Source: Haemonchus contortus (Eukaryota; Nematoda; Chromadorea; Rhabditida; Trichostrongylidae). From it: a DNA stretch of 64,000 nucleotides. The notes under the pieces were generated by a model. It did no database searches. It was not told the DNA's origin and was given only the letters and a program-made list of their open reading frames with translations. This document shows, in pieces, positions 1 through 11,400 of this stretch; the stretch's first letter is position 1, and each line of letters opens with the position of its first letter. The stretch covers positions 24,313,090 to 24,377,089 of the forward strand of contig LS997567.1 in the NCBI GenBank assembly GCA_000469685.2. Direction: 5' to 3'. The position numbers and the translations under genes are program-made.

Positions 1-1130
1 CTGTTTACGTTGTTTTCAACAGACAGACTGTATGGAACGATCGGATTTCATTCGGAAACAAAAATGTCGACTAGTTGTCACAATGAGGAGCTTTTGAGCC
101 CTTGCGAGCTTATTTACTGATCACATATAAGGCTTTCTGCTTAGCTTGGGATTTTCGATTACCATTTTTTTTGCTCCCGAGTTCCAGTTATCCGAATCAG
201 AGTTGTGAGCCCTCTCGCTATTTTTTCGTGTAATGGTCAGAACAAATCCGTGCTGAACAAACACCTTGTGTCCATTATATTTCTTTGTCTTAGTCCTGCT
301 CCATTTTGAATGGAAGGCTAATTGGAAATTGGAAGTGACTATTCTTCTAAGCACTCCTTGAACAAACTCCGTCCCTACATAAATTGTGGAGGGCTCCGAC
401 GTTAACATCCAAGAGCGTTCCCGATTCTGTGTCAGGAAGAGACTTTTTGCCATATCATTTAGTTGCTCCTATATTTTGTCAATACGTTGTGACAAAGATA
501 ACAATATTGGCATTATTCATTCTCCCGATTGGATATCGCCCCCTTCGGAGTAATCACTTCGGTATCATGCACTAATCGACCTTTGAATCACGTTGGGACT
601 CACGTTGTATCCTTCTGTCCGAATTGATAGAGTTCTTAAATTAGTTTTTTGAGTTTTAGAATAGTCAAATGCCATACCATGTCAGTCTAGGCGGTAGAAA
701 AGAACAACCCTCAAGATGCAATCTTCCTGAGCCGGAGGTGCCCATGTTTCAGCCAGCACCACTGCCTAAAACAGCAAACCTCGTGCTATGTGCAGTGTTT
801 TGCGCAGTGATGCCTACAACGCACACCTGCCAACATGGCTACATGAGACACAATGCAGACCTTATTTGCAAGGAAGAAATCAATGCCATTTCGAATACAG
901 TTGCAAACTGTTATTCAACAAACTGCAAAAAGATCTCTGCATTGAGTTTGTTCACGAAAACAGGACTATTGGAAGGCAGTAATCATGAAAAAAACCTGTT
1001 GAATGCAAATGTGTGAAAATGACTTAGTTTTACACAAGGCCCACAAAAATTCAAGTCGAAAGATGTGGGCTAGTCAGATCATGTACCGTAAATAGGTGTA
1101 AAAACCTGCGTGCTAATGATACGGAAAGGA
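1..1130. other. No gene recognised
   Basis: Short open frames occur on both strands but none shows a recognisable domain or a convincing exon with good splice sites. The last ~100 bases may already belong to the 5' part of the Penelope-like relic that follows. Confidence 0.4.
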
Positions 1131-2180
1131 GCTGAGACCTGCAGAGAAGTTCTATCACGAACCACGAACCACGAAATTCTTTCGTTCTAAAACTGTATTG
1201 TGAGTCAACTGTTGACCAAGGTCCCCTCACACCTGTCCAATACGAACCTATTCCTTGAGCAACTGCGGAACTTGCGCCTCGGTTTAAGTTGCGTAATAGA
1301 GTCATTTGACGTCACCACGCTTCACACCAACGTCCAAAATGGACAAGCCCTACATGCGCTATCTGAAATGCTGGATAGGCACGGAAGGAGTATTGAGACT
1401 TTTGGGCTCGGTAAAGCGCGTATTATGACTCTCATTAGGGAATGTCTTGGTTGTAGCATCTTCAAGTGGTCAGGTTCCTATTATTCTCAAATCAAAGATT
1501 TGGCCATGGGTCAACGATTAGCTCCCGTACTGGCCATCTGCTTCATGAGCAGAAATGAAGAACCAGTACTGGCACGCTTACCGTTGATGTACTGTAGGTA
1601 TGTGAATGACTGCTTCATTGTAACTTCAATACAGTCCGAAATGGATGAGTGTTTCCGAGTAATGAATGAGCAGACACCGTACATCAGGCTCAAACGAGAG
1701 ATACCAAAAGTTGGTTGGTTCCCCTATCTAGACACTCAAATCAAAGTGTCTAGCGGGATCGTACATGTCAAGTGGTACCGGAAAAGAAGCTCGAAAAACA
1801 TCATGATTCACGCTACATCTGCGCATCCGTCTGCTGTCAAATGCGCTGTTATCAGGAATAAGTACAGGACAGCTACGCCCATTTTCAGTGGTATGACCGA
1901 ACGCGAAGAATCAAGACGATTAGCTTCAAGTATAGCTCGGTCGAGTGGCTATACGGTACCACATAGTAACACCCGAAGATCCAAAGTTGGCAGGAGAAAC
2001 ACCTCGCGCCAAAACAAATTTTTCCTATGTTTACCATTCATCTCTGACAAGGTATCTGCTGCAATACAACGGTGTATTGTTCGAGCACAGTTGAGCGATG
2101 ATGTTATTCTAGTTAACATTCCGCCTGATAACATCAAACGCCAACTTGTGAGGGACAGACTCTACGACAGCAGTGCCTGA
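1131..2180 (+). pseudogene. Penelope-like retroelement reverse transcriptase (PLE copy 1)
   Basis: A 326-codon open frame (1200-2180) covers much of a Penelope-like reverse transcriptase, the enzyme that copies the element's RNA. Visible motifs in order are SFDVTTLHTNV (first catalytic Asp region), MGQRLAPVLAICFMS, and CRYVNDCFIV where the YxDD box is expected, followed by a PLE-type thumb and linker (LPFISDKVSAAIQR). The box reads YVND, so the first catalytic Asp is Asn, which should kill polymerase activity. The N-terminal RT part is missing and the frame stops before the GIY-YIG domain, which continues in another frame downstream. I read this as a truncated dead copy. PLE membership is supported by the RT plus GIY-YIG order; the exact clade is not determined. 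Confidence 0.85.
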
Positions 2181-2204
2181 CAAATGGTTGTGTTACATGT
2201 CCAA

Positions 2205-2563
2205 ACGGGGAAGAGATTGCGCTTCTGTAGGCGTAATTTATCAGCTTCAGTGTGAGGCATGTGATTCAAGCTACATAGGGGAAACCGGAAGAGTTTTATC
2301 AGTACGAATCAAAGAGCACCCTGCTGCGAACGGCGTAGTAATGTGTTAATCCCGTTAGGGAAGCACAGAGCGGAGCAGCATGGTGGAAATGACTTTAACG
2401 TCAAATGTACGAAACTGGCTCACGAGACGGAAACATCGTCGGGGAAAGCGTTGGAAGCATTCTGGATTTAGCTAGAAATCCAGATATGAACAGCCGAAAG
2501 GAGTGTGTGGCTATCACAAATGATCTCTTGCCATTTAGGCAACACTGCGAGTTAGTTCCATAA
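2205..2563 (+). pseudogene. GIY-YIG endonuclease domain of PLE copy 1
   Basis: Downstream of the RT frame, shifted-frame translation gives GVIYQLQCEACDSSYIGETGR followed by a basic VRIKEH motif. This is the GIY-YIG endonuclease core with a Cys pair, as is typical of endonuclease-containing Penelope-like elements. The tail (KALEAFWI, then [19 protein letters not shown]) ends at a TAA at 2561. At least one frameshift separates it from the RT. In the family this domain nicks target DNA to prime reverse transcription; here it is a relic. Confidence 0.8.
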
Positions 2564-2804
2564 TCAGCGAACCGTGCTGATCCGCAATAATGTTATTGCA
2601 TAAGGACAGCGGACTAAGATCATTTGCTACTAATGTACTAATCGTGTAGCGTAGCGCTACTCTTCGAGGTGAAAGTGAGGTGAGCTTACCTTTCGGATTT
2701 TGAACATTTTTCGTGCATTCCTGATATAACGTCAGAAACGCTAGAGCGGAAGAGGCGCTTGGTGGGGCAGCGTGCAAATAAAAAGCTTTGAACCACTTTC
2801 AGGC

Positions 2805-2833
2805 CTTTGAAACGACGAGTCCGTCGAAACGTC
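2805..2833 (+). ncRNA. Hammerhead-ribozyme-like vestige 3' of PLE copy 1
   Basis: A 5-bp hairpin (2813-2817 with 2822-2826, loop AGTC) is followed at once by GAAACGTC, matching the stem II, GAAA and GUC part of a hammerhead. The 5' CUGANGA box is degenerate (TTGAAAC). Two other PLE copies have the same arrangement (28995-29021, 34386-34417). Hammerheads are known in Penelope-like elements. This one is probably inactive. Confidence 0.45.
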
Positions 2834-3094
2834 GGCCAGAATGAATATTTCCACCTACCAACCTCGAGGCAAAAGCAAAAACTAACGATTTCAAGAACAG
2901 ACATGCAGAGGTTCAAAGATGAGAGAACATGGAATTTATATAGTATACTTTATATATAAATATAAAGTATGTATTCGAAACGCTAAGTGTGTCGGTTGTT
3001 CTCTAGGTGTGTGTGCTTGACCGTGAATTCATAACTCCTGTTTCCGTGGACTTATTGTTAGACCGTTTCAACTTTATGACAGCTGTGTTCTGAG

Positions 3095-3600
3095 ACCAAG
3101 AGTGTTCAAATTTCGTAGGAGTGAAGGTGGTAGTATGGGAATGCTGATGATAGGTGACGGGACCGAACTTTGTTCGCAGAAAACGGAGTGTGCGCGAAAA
3201 TTCTTGATTTGGAGCTAGACCTTTCGAATTTCGTAGAGCTACAGACGGCAGTATGGAAATGCTGTTGGCACGTGGCACGACTGAACTCCGCCCGTAGAGA
3301 GCTGGGCGTGGGCGAAAGTTGTGAAGTTGGACCTGTGGCGTTCAAACATAGTGAAGAAAAAGGCGGCAGAATGGAAGCACCGATTATAGACGAGCGTAAT
3401 CTGAGTGGGTTCGCGCAGTCTAGTTCGAAATGTAGGGGAATGAACCAATTTACTTGAACTCAAATGAATTGAGCACGACCACGCTCCTGAAGGCGCTCAC
3501 GAAGTAGCCAGGGGTATGTGTGTGTTTGGCCGGGAAATTGCAACTCTTGCTCTCCTGCACCGAGCGTTTAAATTTGGGAAGGACAAGGGCGGTAGGGCAA
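3095..3600. repeat. Diverged tandem repeat, period ~118 bp
   Basis: Units can be aligned on a TTCRAATTTCGTAG-like box followed by a GGYGGYAGTATGG-like box. Boxes begin near 3105, 3224 and 3341, with weaker ones near 3424 and 3568. Between the boxes the units share AACTYYGYYCGYAGA-like and GYGYGNGCGAAA-like stretches. The copies are well diverged. Open frames on both strands here follow the repeats and I do not regard them as genes. Confidence 0.6.
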
Positions 3601-3885
3601 CTTCACACAAGAGCCCTATATCAGGCGGGTTGATCCGACTGGTGACCTATAAAATGGCACGAAATTCCATTATTGTGAGTTGAAAACTGAAAAGAAATTC
3701 TCTGGTGAGAGGAGCAACGCAAACAAAGATTGATTTTCTCCTACGTCGATAAACAAATCTCACAATATCAGGTCTAACCCTATCAACCTCGTTCGTTCAA
3801 TCTAATTGATCGAATTGTGCTGTAGCTTTTAGACCTGTCGTATACAGTTGATATTTCACGTTCACGAGAATGAGATTTGTAAATA

Positions 3886-4459
3886 ATAGGTTGATGCATG
3901 TATTGCGGATTTTTTCGCGGCTTTTTTTCTCCATACGATCCTAATATCGAAGTCGAGACTTTTATAGAAATAATCTACTCGCTTTCCATAAAAGAAATAT
4001 TTCTAAAAAGTCATCTTCTTACTCGCCACATCATGCTCTATTACTCGAGAATTGATGGAAGGTTGCACACTCATTACGCGATCTCAACGAACTTTTTGGC
4101 GAGGGATTGTCAGCCAAAGCCAACTGATTACTGCGATTTGCTTTTGAATCTCTACATTGACCCACACATTGAAGCTCCTATAAGTTATCACGTCACCCGT
4201 TCGTTGAAAGATCGGCTAGCAAACACGACTCACTACGACATGGATGACTTGGCGGCCGATGTCAAGGTGAGCATCGCCTCTGAAGACCGAAACTTCTTCG
4301 CCGATGGAATCCCGTGCCTAGCAAAAGGGAAGCAGTTCTTGACGTGGACGGTGAATACGTTTCAGAGTAATTATTTGAACAGGTCCTTGCCAAATATTTC
4401 CATCATTTCTTTGAGTAAAATTTGCTGAAAAAATCCTCAGTAATTATGCATCAACCTAA
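3886..4459 (+). mobile_element. Internally deleted mariner element
   Basis: The ends are near-matching terminal inverted repeats (AGGTTGATGCAT... with ATTTTTTC about 20 bases in). They are flanked by TA at 3884-3885 and 4460-4461, the mariner target duplication. The 574-bp length is less than half a normal mariner. The internal open frame (3898-4428) matches the C-terminal part of a mariner transposase: a decayed pocket before SYH, then RSLKDRLANTT and SEDRNFFADGI. In a shifted frame it ends AVLDVDGEYVSE. The N-terminal DNA-binding region and most of the catalytic core are gone, so it could only have moved with a transposase supplied by another copy. Confidence 0.8.
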
Positions 4460-4460
4460 T

Positions 4461-4546
4461 AGTAGTTAATCGAAGCTGTTGACATTTGCCTCGCTCTTGA
4501 GACAGTAGTTAATCGAAGCTGTTGACATTTGCCTCGCTCTTAAGAC
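4461..4546. repeat. 43-bp direct tandem duplication
   Basis: Two copies (4461-4503 and 4504-4546) begin AGTAGTTAATCGAAGCTG and differ at about two positions. They abut the right TA of the mariner relic. Confidence 0.9.
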
Positions 4547-4890
4547 GGTCAATACTTATCAGCAATGCGATTTAGAATGGTGGAAGAAACTCACATTTTG
4601 TTAACAATCGTTCTATCTAGTTATGTAATAGATAATTCAAAAAAAGGAGTCTCTGTGTTCGCAAATGCCGATTCAGAGCAAATCCAATGTTTCTACACAC
4701 ATATCATAGGTAGTTCCTCACACGTTCATCAAACTGACCTTTGGTAATGCCATTTTTTGGTTTTTTTATACAGCTGTTGATGCTTGTTGAGGCGTTAAAA
4801 TATAATACAATAGTATGAAGAAGTGTTTTAGCTTGTTCTAATAGTTTAGCGCATTGTATTCTTGACATAAAGCTTTTGTTTTGGGGAATT

Positions 4891-4961
4891 CCGTTCCGTT
4901 TCGTTCCACGGAGTGCCGCTCCTGGTGATCTAGTGGCACTCCGTGGAACGAAACGGAACGG
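4891..4961. repeat. Perfect 27-bp inverted repeat (hairpin)
   Basis: The arms 4891-4917 and 4935-4961 are exact reverse complements starting CCGTTCCGTTTCG. Pairing continues inward for three more positions with one mismatch, leaving an 11-base loop. It lies ~300 bp upstream of the first channel exon I can support. Its function is unknown. Confidence 0.9.
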
Positions 4962-5267
4962 TTCCACGATTATTAACGATCATTTACATATACCTTCACA
5001 TATAGGCTTCAACATTAATGGTGAAGAACAATAGTCATTTTGAGAAGGGCGTCAGGACCGGTGACATGTGATCACTTATGAATACTTCAAAGGTTCTTTC
5101 GTGTCCAGTTTTTGTTCTCGAGTAGCTTTGGTGGCTCTCCGTCGAGAGTTTTATTGCTGCCGTTTCCCAAGCAGGAATGCGCTGTCGAAGTCTGTCTCAA
5201 ATTTCAACTGGAGGACACCCATCCATTGCGCGCACATTCAACCTAGTCCTCTTATACTTTTTCTCAG

Positions 5268-5428
5268 AAACTCAGCATTCGTTTTTGGCTGTATTCGCTC
5301 CAATATGGGTTCACTAGGAGTTGGACACATATTCCAAAACGTCCTGAAACCCACTCTTCGTTTGCCATTGAGTGATCTGGCATTCGTCTCTACTTTGCCG
5401 GAGCACTACCTTCCTGATTTAGTGCGAG
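5268..5428 (+). CDS. K2P channel, candidate N-terminal exon
   Basis: A pyrimidine-rich acceptor (tactttttctcag) precedes 5268 and a gtgatt donor follows 5428. The frame leaves one base, which with AA of the next exon makes a Glu codon. It encodes a cytoplasmic-type segment with an in-frame ATG at 5305 ([12 protein letters not shown]...). Support is splice signals and phase only, since this region is poorly conserved in the family. Confidence 0.5.
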
Positions 5429-8400
5429 GTGATTCACCTAACTATGAGAGGGAATTTTTTTTCACGAAACATACACGCGTCGTCATAGTGGTTCAAGTGA
5501 TTTTCTACGAATTATGTTCTTGTAAAAGCTCTCACACCACCCCCCCCCCCTAAAAATTCTGCCTTTTTAGTGAGCAAAAGCATCGGCCTGGCAACCGCTC
5601 TTGGAAACATTTTCCATGTTTGACTTTTCTTTCAGAAAATATTGGTCGCGTGAAATGGGATGAGCTTCGGAGAAATGGTGATGGTGCACTTGAAGGTGAT
5701 GTGTCTGCATTCATACCGGCGTGGAAGAAGACCCTCAAGGTTTTCTTCCTTTTCTTAGAGGAATCTTGATTTTTTCGGTCGTGGTATCCACTGTACTTCC
5801 ATAGCTCCTTAAAATTCTTCTACCTCATGTCGGACTGAACATTCTTCTGCTGTCTTACATCACTATGGGAGCAATGATGTTTATTTGGCTTGAAGCAGAT
5901 CACGAGCTGCAAAATCGAAAGGTAAACGATTCTTAATTTCCCTTCAATTTTTGTTACATCCATGCAGGTAACCTTTCTTTTTCTATCAACATGTGCTATT
6001 TTGCGCTTTTCGTGATACTGTAACTGAAATGTTTATTGGAATACCGGTGTTTGATAAAAGAGTTGGAGCAGCGCTGGAATGCAACATCGATAAGGATGCC
6101 TCACATTTGCTATATACCGCCGCTCCTATATGAAAATCAAGGTATTGAAGTGAAGTTATGCTCGTCAGGAAAAATTATATTTCAACTGTAATTGAAACAA
6201 ATTTGTTCTGGACTACATCAACTGGAACAAGACTATTCATAAATTGAGGCGCTTTGTCGACTCGAAAGTCCTAGTTAGTAAAACGATTTGTGATCACTTT
6301 TATGCCTCTTGTGAGTGCACTGAAAAGTTCCCAGTCTGCCTTCATGAGTGGAAGTTGGGTGCGTCAACCTACTCACCACCCGTTTGAGGCTTATCGACCC
6401 ACTCATTTTCGAAGTGTTGTGCCATTAGGTATGAGAAACGATTCTCTGGGAGTACTCACGATAAGTTTTGACAAATGTCGCGGAATATGTGCTGAGAAGA
6501 AACAATGGAATTGAGAATTTATTATATCAGTTATCACGGTCTAAAAATGGCGGATTGTGGACTCAGTGAACAGACCAAAAGGGAGGTCATGATGTGATTA
6601 TTGAAATTCCTCTCGCAGAAATAAGTGGACTGGTGTAAGCTTCCAATGGCGCTAGGGTTTTGCTTCGATTGGGGCAATATTGTATGCAGCACATTTGGTC
6701 AATCCATCATAAACAGGATACTGACAAACGTTAGACTGCGTTATTCCAGTGTTTTCTCAAGGTCTTCACCGGTAAGTTTGGGTTTACTAGAAGCATCTAT
6801 ATTGGTATTCTGTATGCTAGAGCTTTATCAGCTTTTAGCAAGTAAAGAAAATTTCCACATCCTGTAATTCGCGTACGTGACCGGTTCAAAAAGAAATCGA
6901 TACTGCAAAAGTGTCACGACTCCACAAGGATACATTCTGTAACGCCTACTGCACCTCATGGATTAGGAACACCCCCTCATACTTAGCGGAACAGAGCTGA
7001 GAACTTTCTTGGGATAAAGTTGTGATTGAATTATTGGTTATTTTCTTCATAATTGATCATTCTGATGACCACTAACATGAAAAGTAAATACATGCGTGCC
7101 ACATGAATGGTGAGAAGTAGATATAGCTGGACCAAGGCTACATCCTCACCAATGTGTTTGGTACTTTCATATCTTTTGACTCGATATTTTTGTTAGCTGC
7201 TTCTGATTTGCTGTAGTACGCGTCGCGAAATTCCCTTCAATGTCCGCGATTTATGACGAAGAGATTGACCTCAAACAAGACTCAATATCATGCTTGTGCA
7301 TTCCAGACACCGTGCACGGTGCGTGCAGCTTCCTGGACACAATTCAGGTCATGATTGAGTGACCACCAAGTCCAGGTTCTGAAGACTAATAATCTCTTAA
7401 TAAGGGCATTTTCACAGAACCCATGTGGAGGCACAGACTGAAAATCTATGCATTTTTTGTTGTCGGTTTGCGTGAATTTTTTCTTGTACGTCGCATTGCC
7501 ATGAATTTCATTTCTGATGTGCTCGAATTCTCAGGGGCGTTCGTGTGTCAAAAACAGTTGAGGGAAACATCCTCCTGAACCTGGGAAAGCCCTCAAAACG
7601 TCACTGTTGAGCATGACCACTCCAAAAGAAGCTGCTAAAATCTCATAATAATAGCAGGCGGAAAAGGATCAAGGTTTACTTCCAATGCACGAACACTTGC
7701 ACCGGAAACGTGCATCGAAGACCTGATGATGCAAGCTAGGAAGATCAATTCTGATAGCGTCTGACTGACAAAGAAGGGAAGACATCTCTCCCTGTACGCC
7801 ATTTCTATAATAAAAAAGGATTGATCCTTAGAACATGCGGCAGGTGAGGCCCTGGTGGTGTAGGTGTTCTCGTCAATAGTTGACCATGTACATTGATTTG
7901 TACGAAATCCTGAAAAGCCAAATCGGACAGCTGCATCGAGAAGATGAGGCTTAACCTCAGTTTAACAGTCTTCGTAGTACTCACCAGCGTCAACTTACGA
8001 AGAATAAAAGCTGGAAGCGTGGGCAACCCATTCATATGGGCCCGGTGAAACTGCACATGCAATACTGTCTTCTAGGTTACTGTTTGTTGTTTTGACGCCA
8101 GGATTGGCCAGGAAAGTGATCGGAAGATTGTTGCGATTTGTTATGTCTACGAACACCATCTTTAGTAGATCGCAGTCTCAAAGGCCCTCTCACATGGATT
8201 TGAAAGACCTGGAAAGCATTTCCACAATGGAATATACAGAATCTGGCATCTTCAATCTGATGTTTTGCCGGACTGACTTAACTTTTCTTCCAACTTCTGC
8301 ACGGTGTTGTCGCCCTTTCCATTCTAGATATTTAAAAAAAAAAGCGCGTGGAGAGAAAGCTGCGAACTCAGGAAACGAAGCAGCAAGACCGTCATCAATT

Positions 8401-11400
8401 AAGACAATTCGCGTCCCTTGCGCGTTTATGAGAAGATTCATGATTGAAAACATCGGTGAGAAATGCGATCGGCTCGTTGAACATCCTCACGATAGTGATA
8501 GGTGAGAAGAGAGTGAAGAATCATTACGAGACTTCTCTCTTTGAAGATTCTCGAGTTGATACATGAAACCGAGCGCAAGGATTGAATGGCTACAAACATT
8601 CGTCAGTCAACGTTTAAATATGAGAAGTCATCGAGACAAGTAATAATGGCTACCGGAGAGAGGAAAAAACAGCTGTTTCACCCTAGAACCGCCGAAACTG
8701 GGAAGGGCATCCGCAATCACCGGCGAAGCTTAGCTAATATCAAGAACATGATGCCTCTCATCCGTCCATCTCGGAAAGCAATGGAGAAAGTCAACATTTC
8801 TACCAGATCCACTTGAATTTCTTCGACAGCTACGCATCCCTACCTACCTAGCACCTTGGACCCGAAGGATATGTCGTTTTTTCAGCTCTCTCTTCAATTC
8901 GATGTGCCATCAAGTTTATAAAGAAATCCAGGACAACCCGTCCCAATCGGATGGAGCCCGAACATCTAAGATTAATTCGTCGTGAACTATCGCTCTCCAG
9001 TAACCTTCGCCGGAACGCTCTGCTTAGGTTGGCAATAAGTTAGTTGTAGAGCGTCGTTACGTAATCATCGATATTTTGGAGACGACACAGTAATGTCCCT
9101 ACTGATTCCTATCGCGAGCCAATGCAGTTTGGTGGATTACCTTCACTCGAGGAACACGACGGGTAGCATCCTTCCGTTCAAAGCATTGGTGTTGAAGCCT
9201 GGCGTCCACGCAGGCATTTGCTGCCTTAATCCTAATGTCGCACAGCACTGTCTGTCTGAAACACGTAATCTGTGACTTCTTTGCGTAAGCAACAGCGACC
9301 CTAACCTTCGTTCGCATTTGGAGCTCGAAAGAAGTGAGTCAGGAGCCATATATTCCTTGTGCTATCTCTGAAGCTCAAGGTTTCTGAGCGTTACCGACGC
9401 CGCTCGTTCCCTTCTGCTATGTTTGGTAGTAAAGTGGTTTATTATGTTGACCCTCCAAACTAGATACACGTAACTGAAACATTTGGTTGTATCCTCCACA
9501 TTTAAAGTGAAGGGAGTAACATATGCCAATCTTAAGCTCATCTTCAAACAAGCGCTGTTGAATCGACCAATCTTCGTCCCGCTTTCTCGATATTCGGTGT
9601 TATAACATCGATATCGTCTGCAAAGAGGAGATGATGTAAGTAGCGGCCGTCTGCCTTCACTCCTATAAGTTCTCATGCCAGATGATGCGCGATAATTTTT
9701 GCAAGCAAAACTGATAAGTGTGGGCAAGATGGCATCGCCCTGCCGAGCCTCTCTTTTCACGTTACCAGTGACTCCGTTGCGGGATGGCGAAGTCCAGCCT
9801 GCAAAGTTGTTGTATAGCCCACGAAGCATGCCAGTATTTGAAATAGAAATTCTGTGGTCACCCAAGCTATAAGTCAGCTTTCGCGCACGATAGTAATGGC
9901 TTTTTTTATGAACGTGAAACATAAAGGGTCCAAGTGCCTATGAATCTCGGCATGCTCCCTCTCAATTGGAATTATACTTCTTCAGCCGCTCGGACAGAGA
10001 TTTTAGCAAAACTTTATTGGGCTTACGTTCTAGCGTTTTTGCCTTCTTCGGATCCTGGAAAGACAAAAGCCATTCAAAAACTATTTGGTCGACCACTCTT
10101 TCAATTTACAGAGGAAATTCAAATAGCGTGGACAACGAAGTCAGAAGTTGTTAGCTAACCATTAGGATGTTCGGCCTGTGCGGTCCACTGATCAACCCAA
10201 GCTGGAAGGACTTGTTTCATATCTTACAACAAAACTACAAATTCCCCCCTTTGTCGCTCACACTGCGTTAACGTCACCTTCCTATACACTAATGCGTCGA
10301 ATGCTGCGCAAGCAATGTGTGAAACCCTGAACGACCATCAAAACTCTACTAATCCATATGACCTGTCTCACGTCATGACACTCTTTGGAGAGTGCCTCAT
10401 ATTCAAATGGTCTAGCGCGATACCACCAGCAAATCAGAGGACTACCGTGGGCAAAGGCTTGCTCTAGTACTCGCACTGGCATTCATGTCGTCATTGAGCA
10501 ACCTGTTTCAGAACACAGATCCATTTTTACTCTCGGTATATAGACGATTGCTTTATTGCGTGCTCCTCCCGTTTGGAGATGGACATCAGTTTCGAATTGC
10601 TGAATTAACAAGCGGAACATATGAACTTACGCAAAAGGTATTGACGATTGGCTAGCTTTTATCAACGTCCAGGTTCAAATACCAGCGGGTACCTCTAGAC
10701 TCAAATCGGATCGCAAGCCTACTAGCAAAGGCACTCTGGTCTATTTCCGTTCCGCCAATCCATTTAACACTAAGGAAGCCATCATATGGAATATACTGCA
10801 CACCGCCTGAAGGGCTAGCTTCCTCAGGAGGCGAAGAGAAAAGAAAACTGGCACGACAGGCTGTTCGCATCGCACGAGCAAACATTTACGAAGCCTCAAG
10901 ATTTCATTTCCTCGCAGACCAATAATGGCAGCGTAGATGAGTCACGAGGATGAGAAAACAAATTCCATTTTGTGGTACTTTGATATCGAACTGGCCAAGT
11001 GTGGCCATATCATCTTGTTTGAGAAAGGCAGGTCTCATTACATGGTTAGTGATTTGGATATACCCCTATCGAACCTCAAACAACAAAACTGCCTGCATGA
11101 CCGACTGCGCAGAACGCCTTCGTGTGTCATATACCCATATGGTAAGGAAAGAGACTGATTGATATCCGGTGTTATGTACTTAATATTGTGTCTTCAGTGT
11201 AAAGAGGAGTATCTTGGGAAAACAGGCAATCCTCTGTGCACCAGGATGAAGTAACACCCGAATGGCATGCAAAAGTCAAGGATAGCTTTTCTCTTGAGAG
11301 GACATAGGGTACATGTCATGGGGACACGAGCTCAGAGGATGACGGTCACAATATTATCACGTGAATCCGATATTGCGGCGCAATGACTTTGAAGACCGTT

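Noticed and set aside
3898..4428. A 176-codon frame that first looked like a host exon or an unknown gene
   Set aside because: Terminal inverted repeats, TA flanks and C-terminal mariner motifs show it is a deleted mariner.
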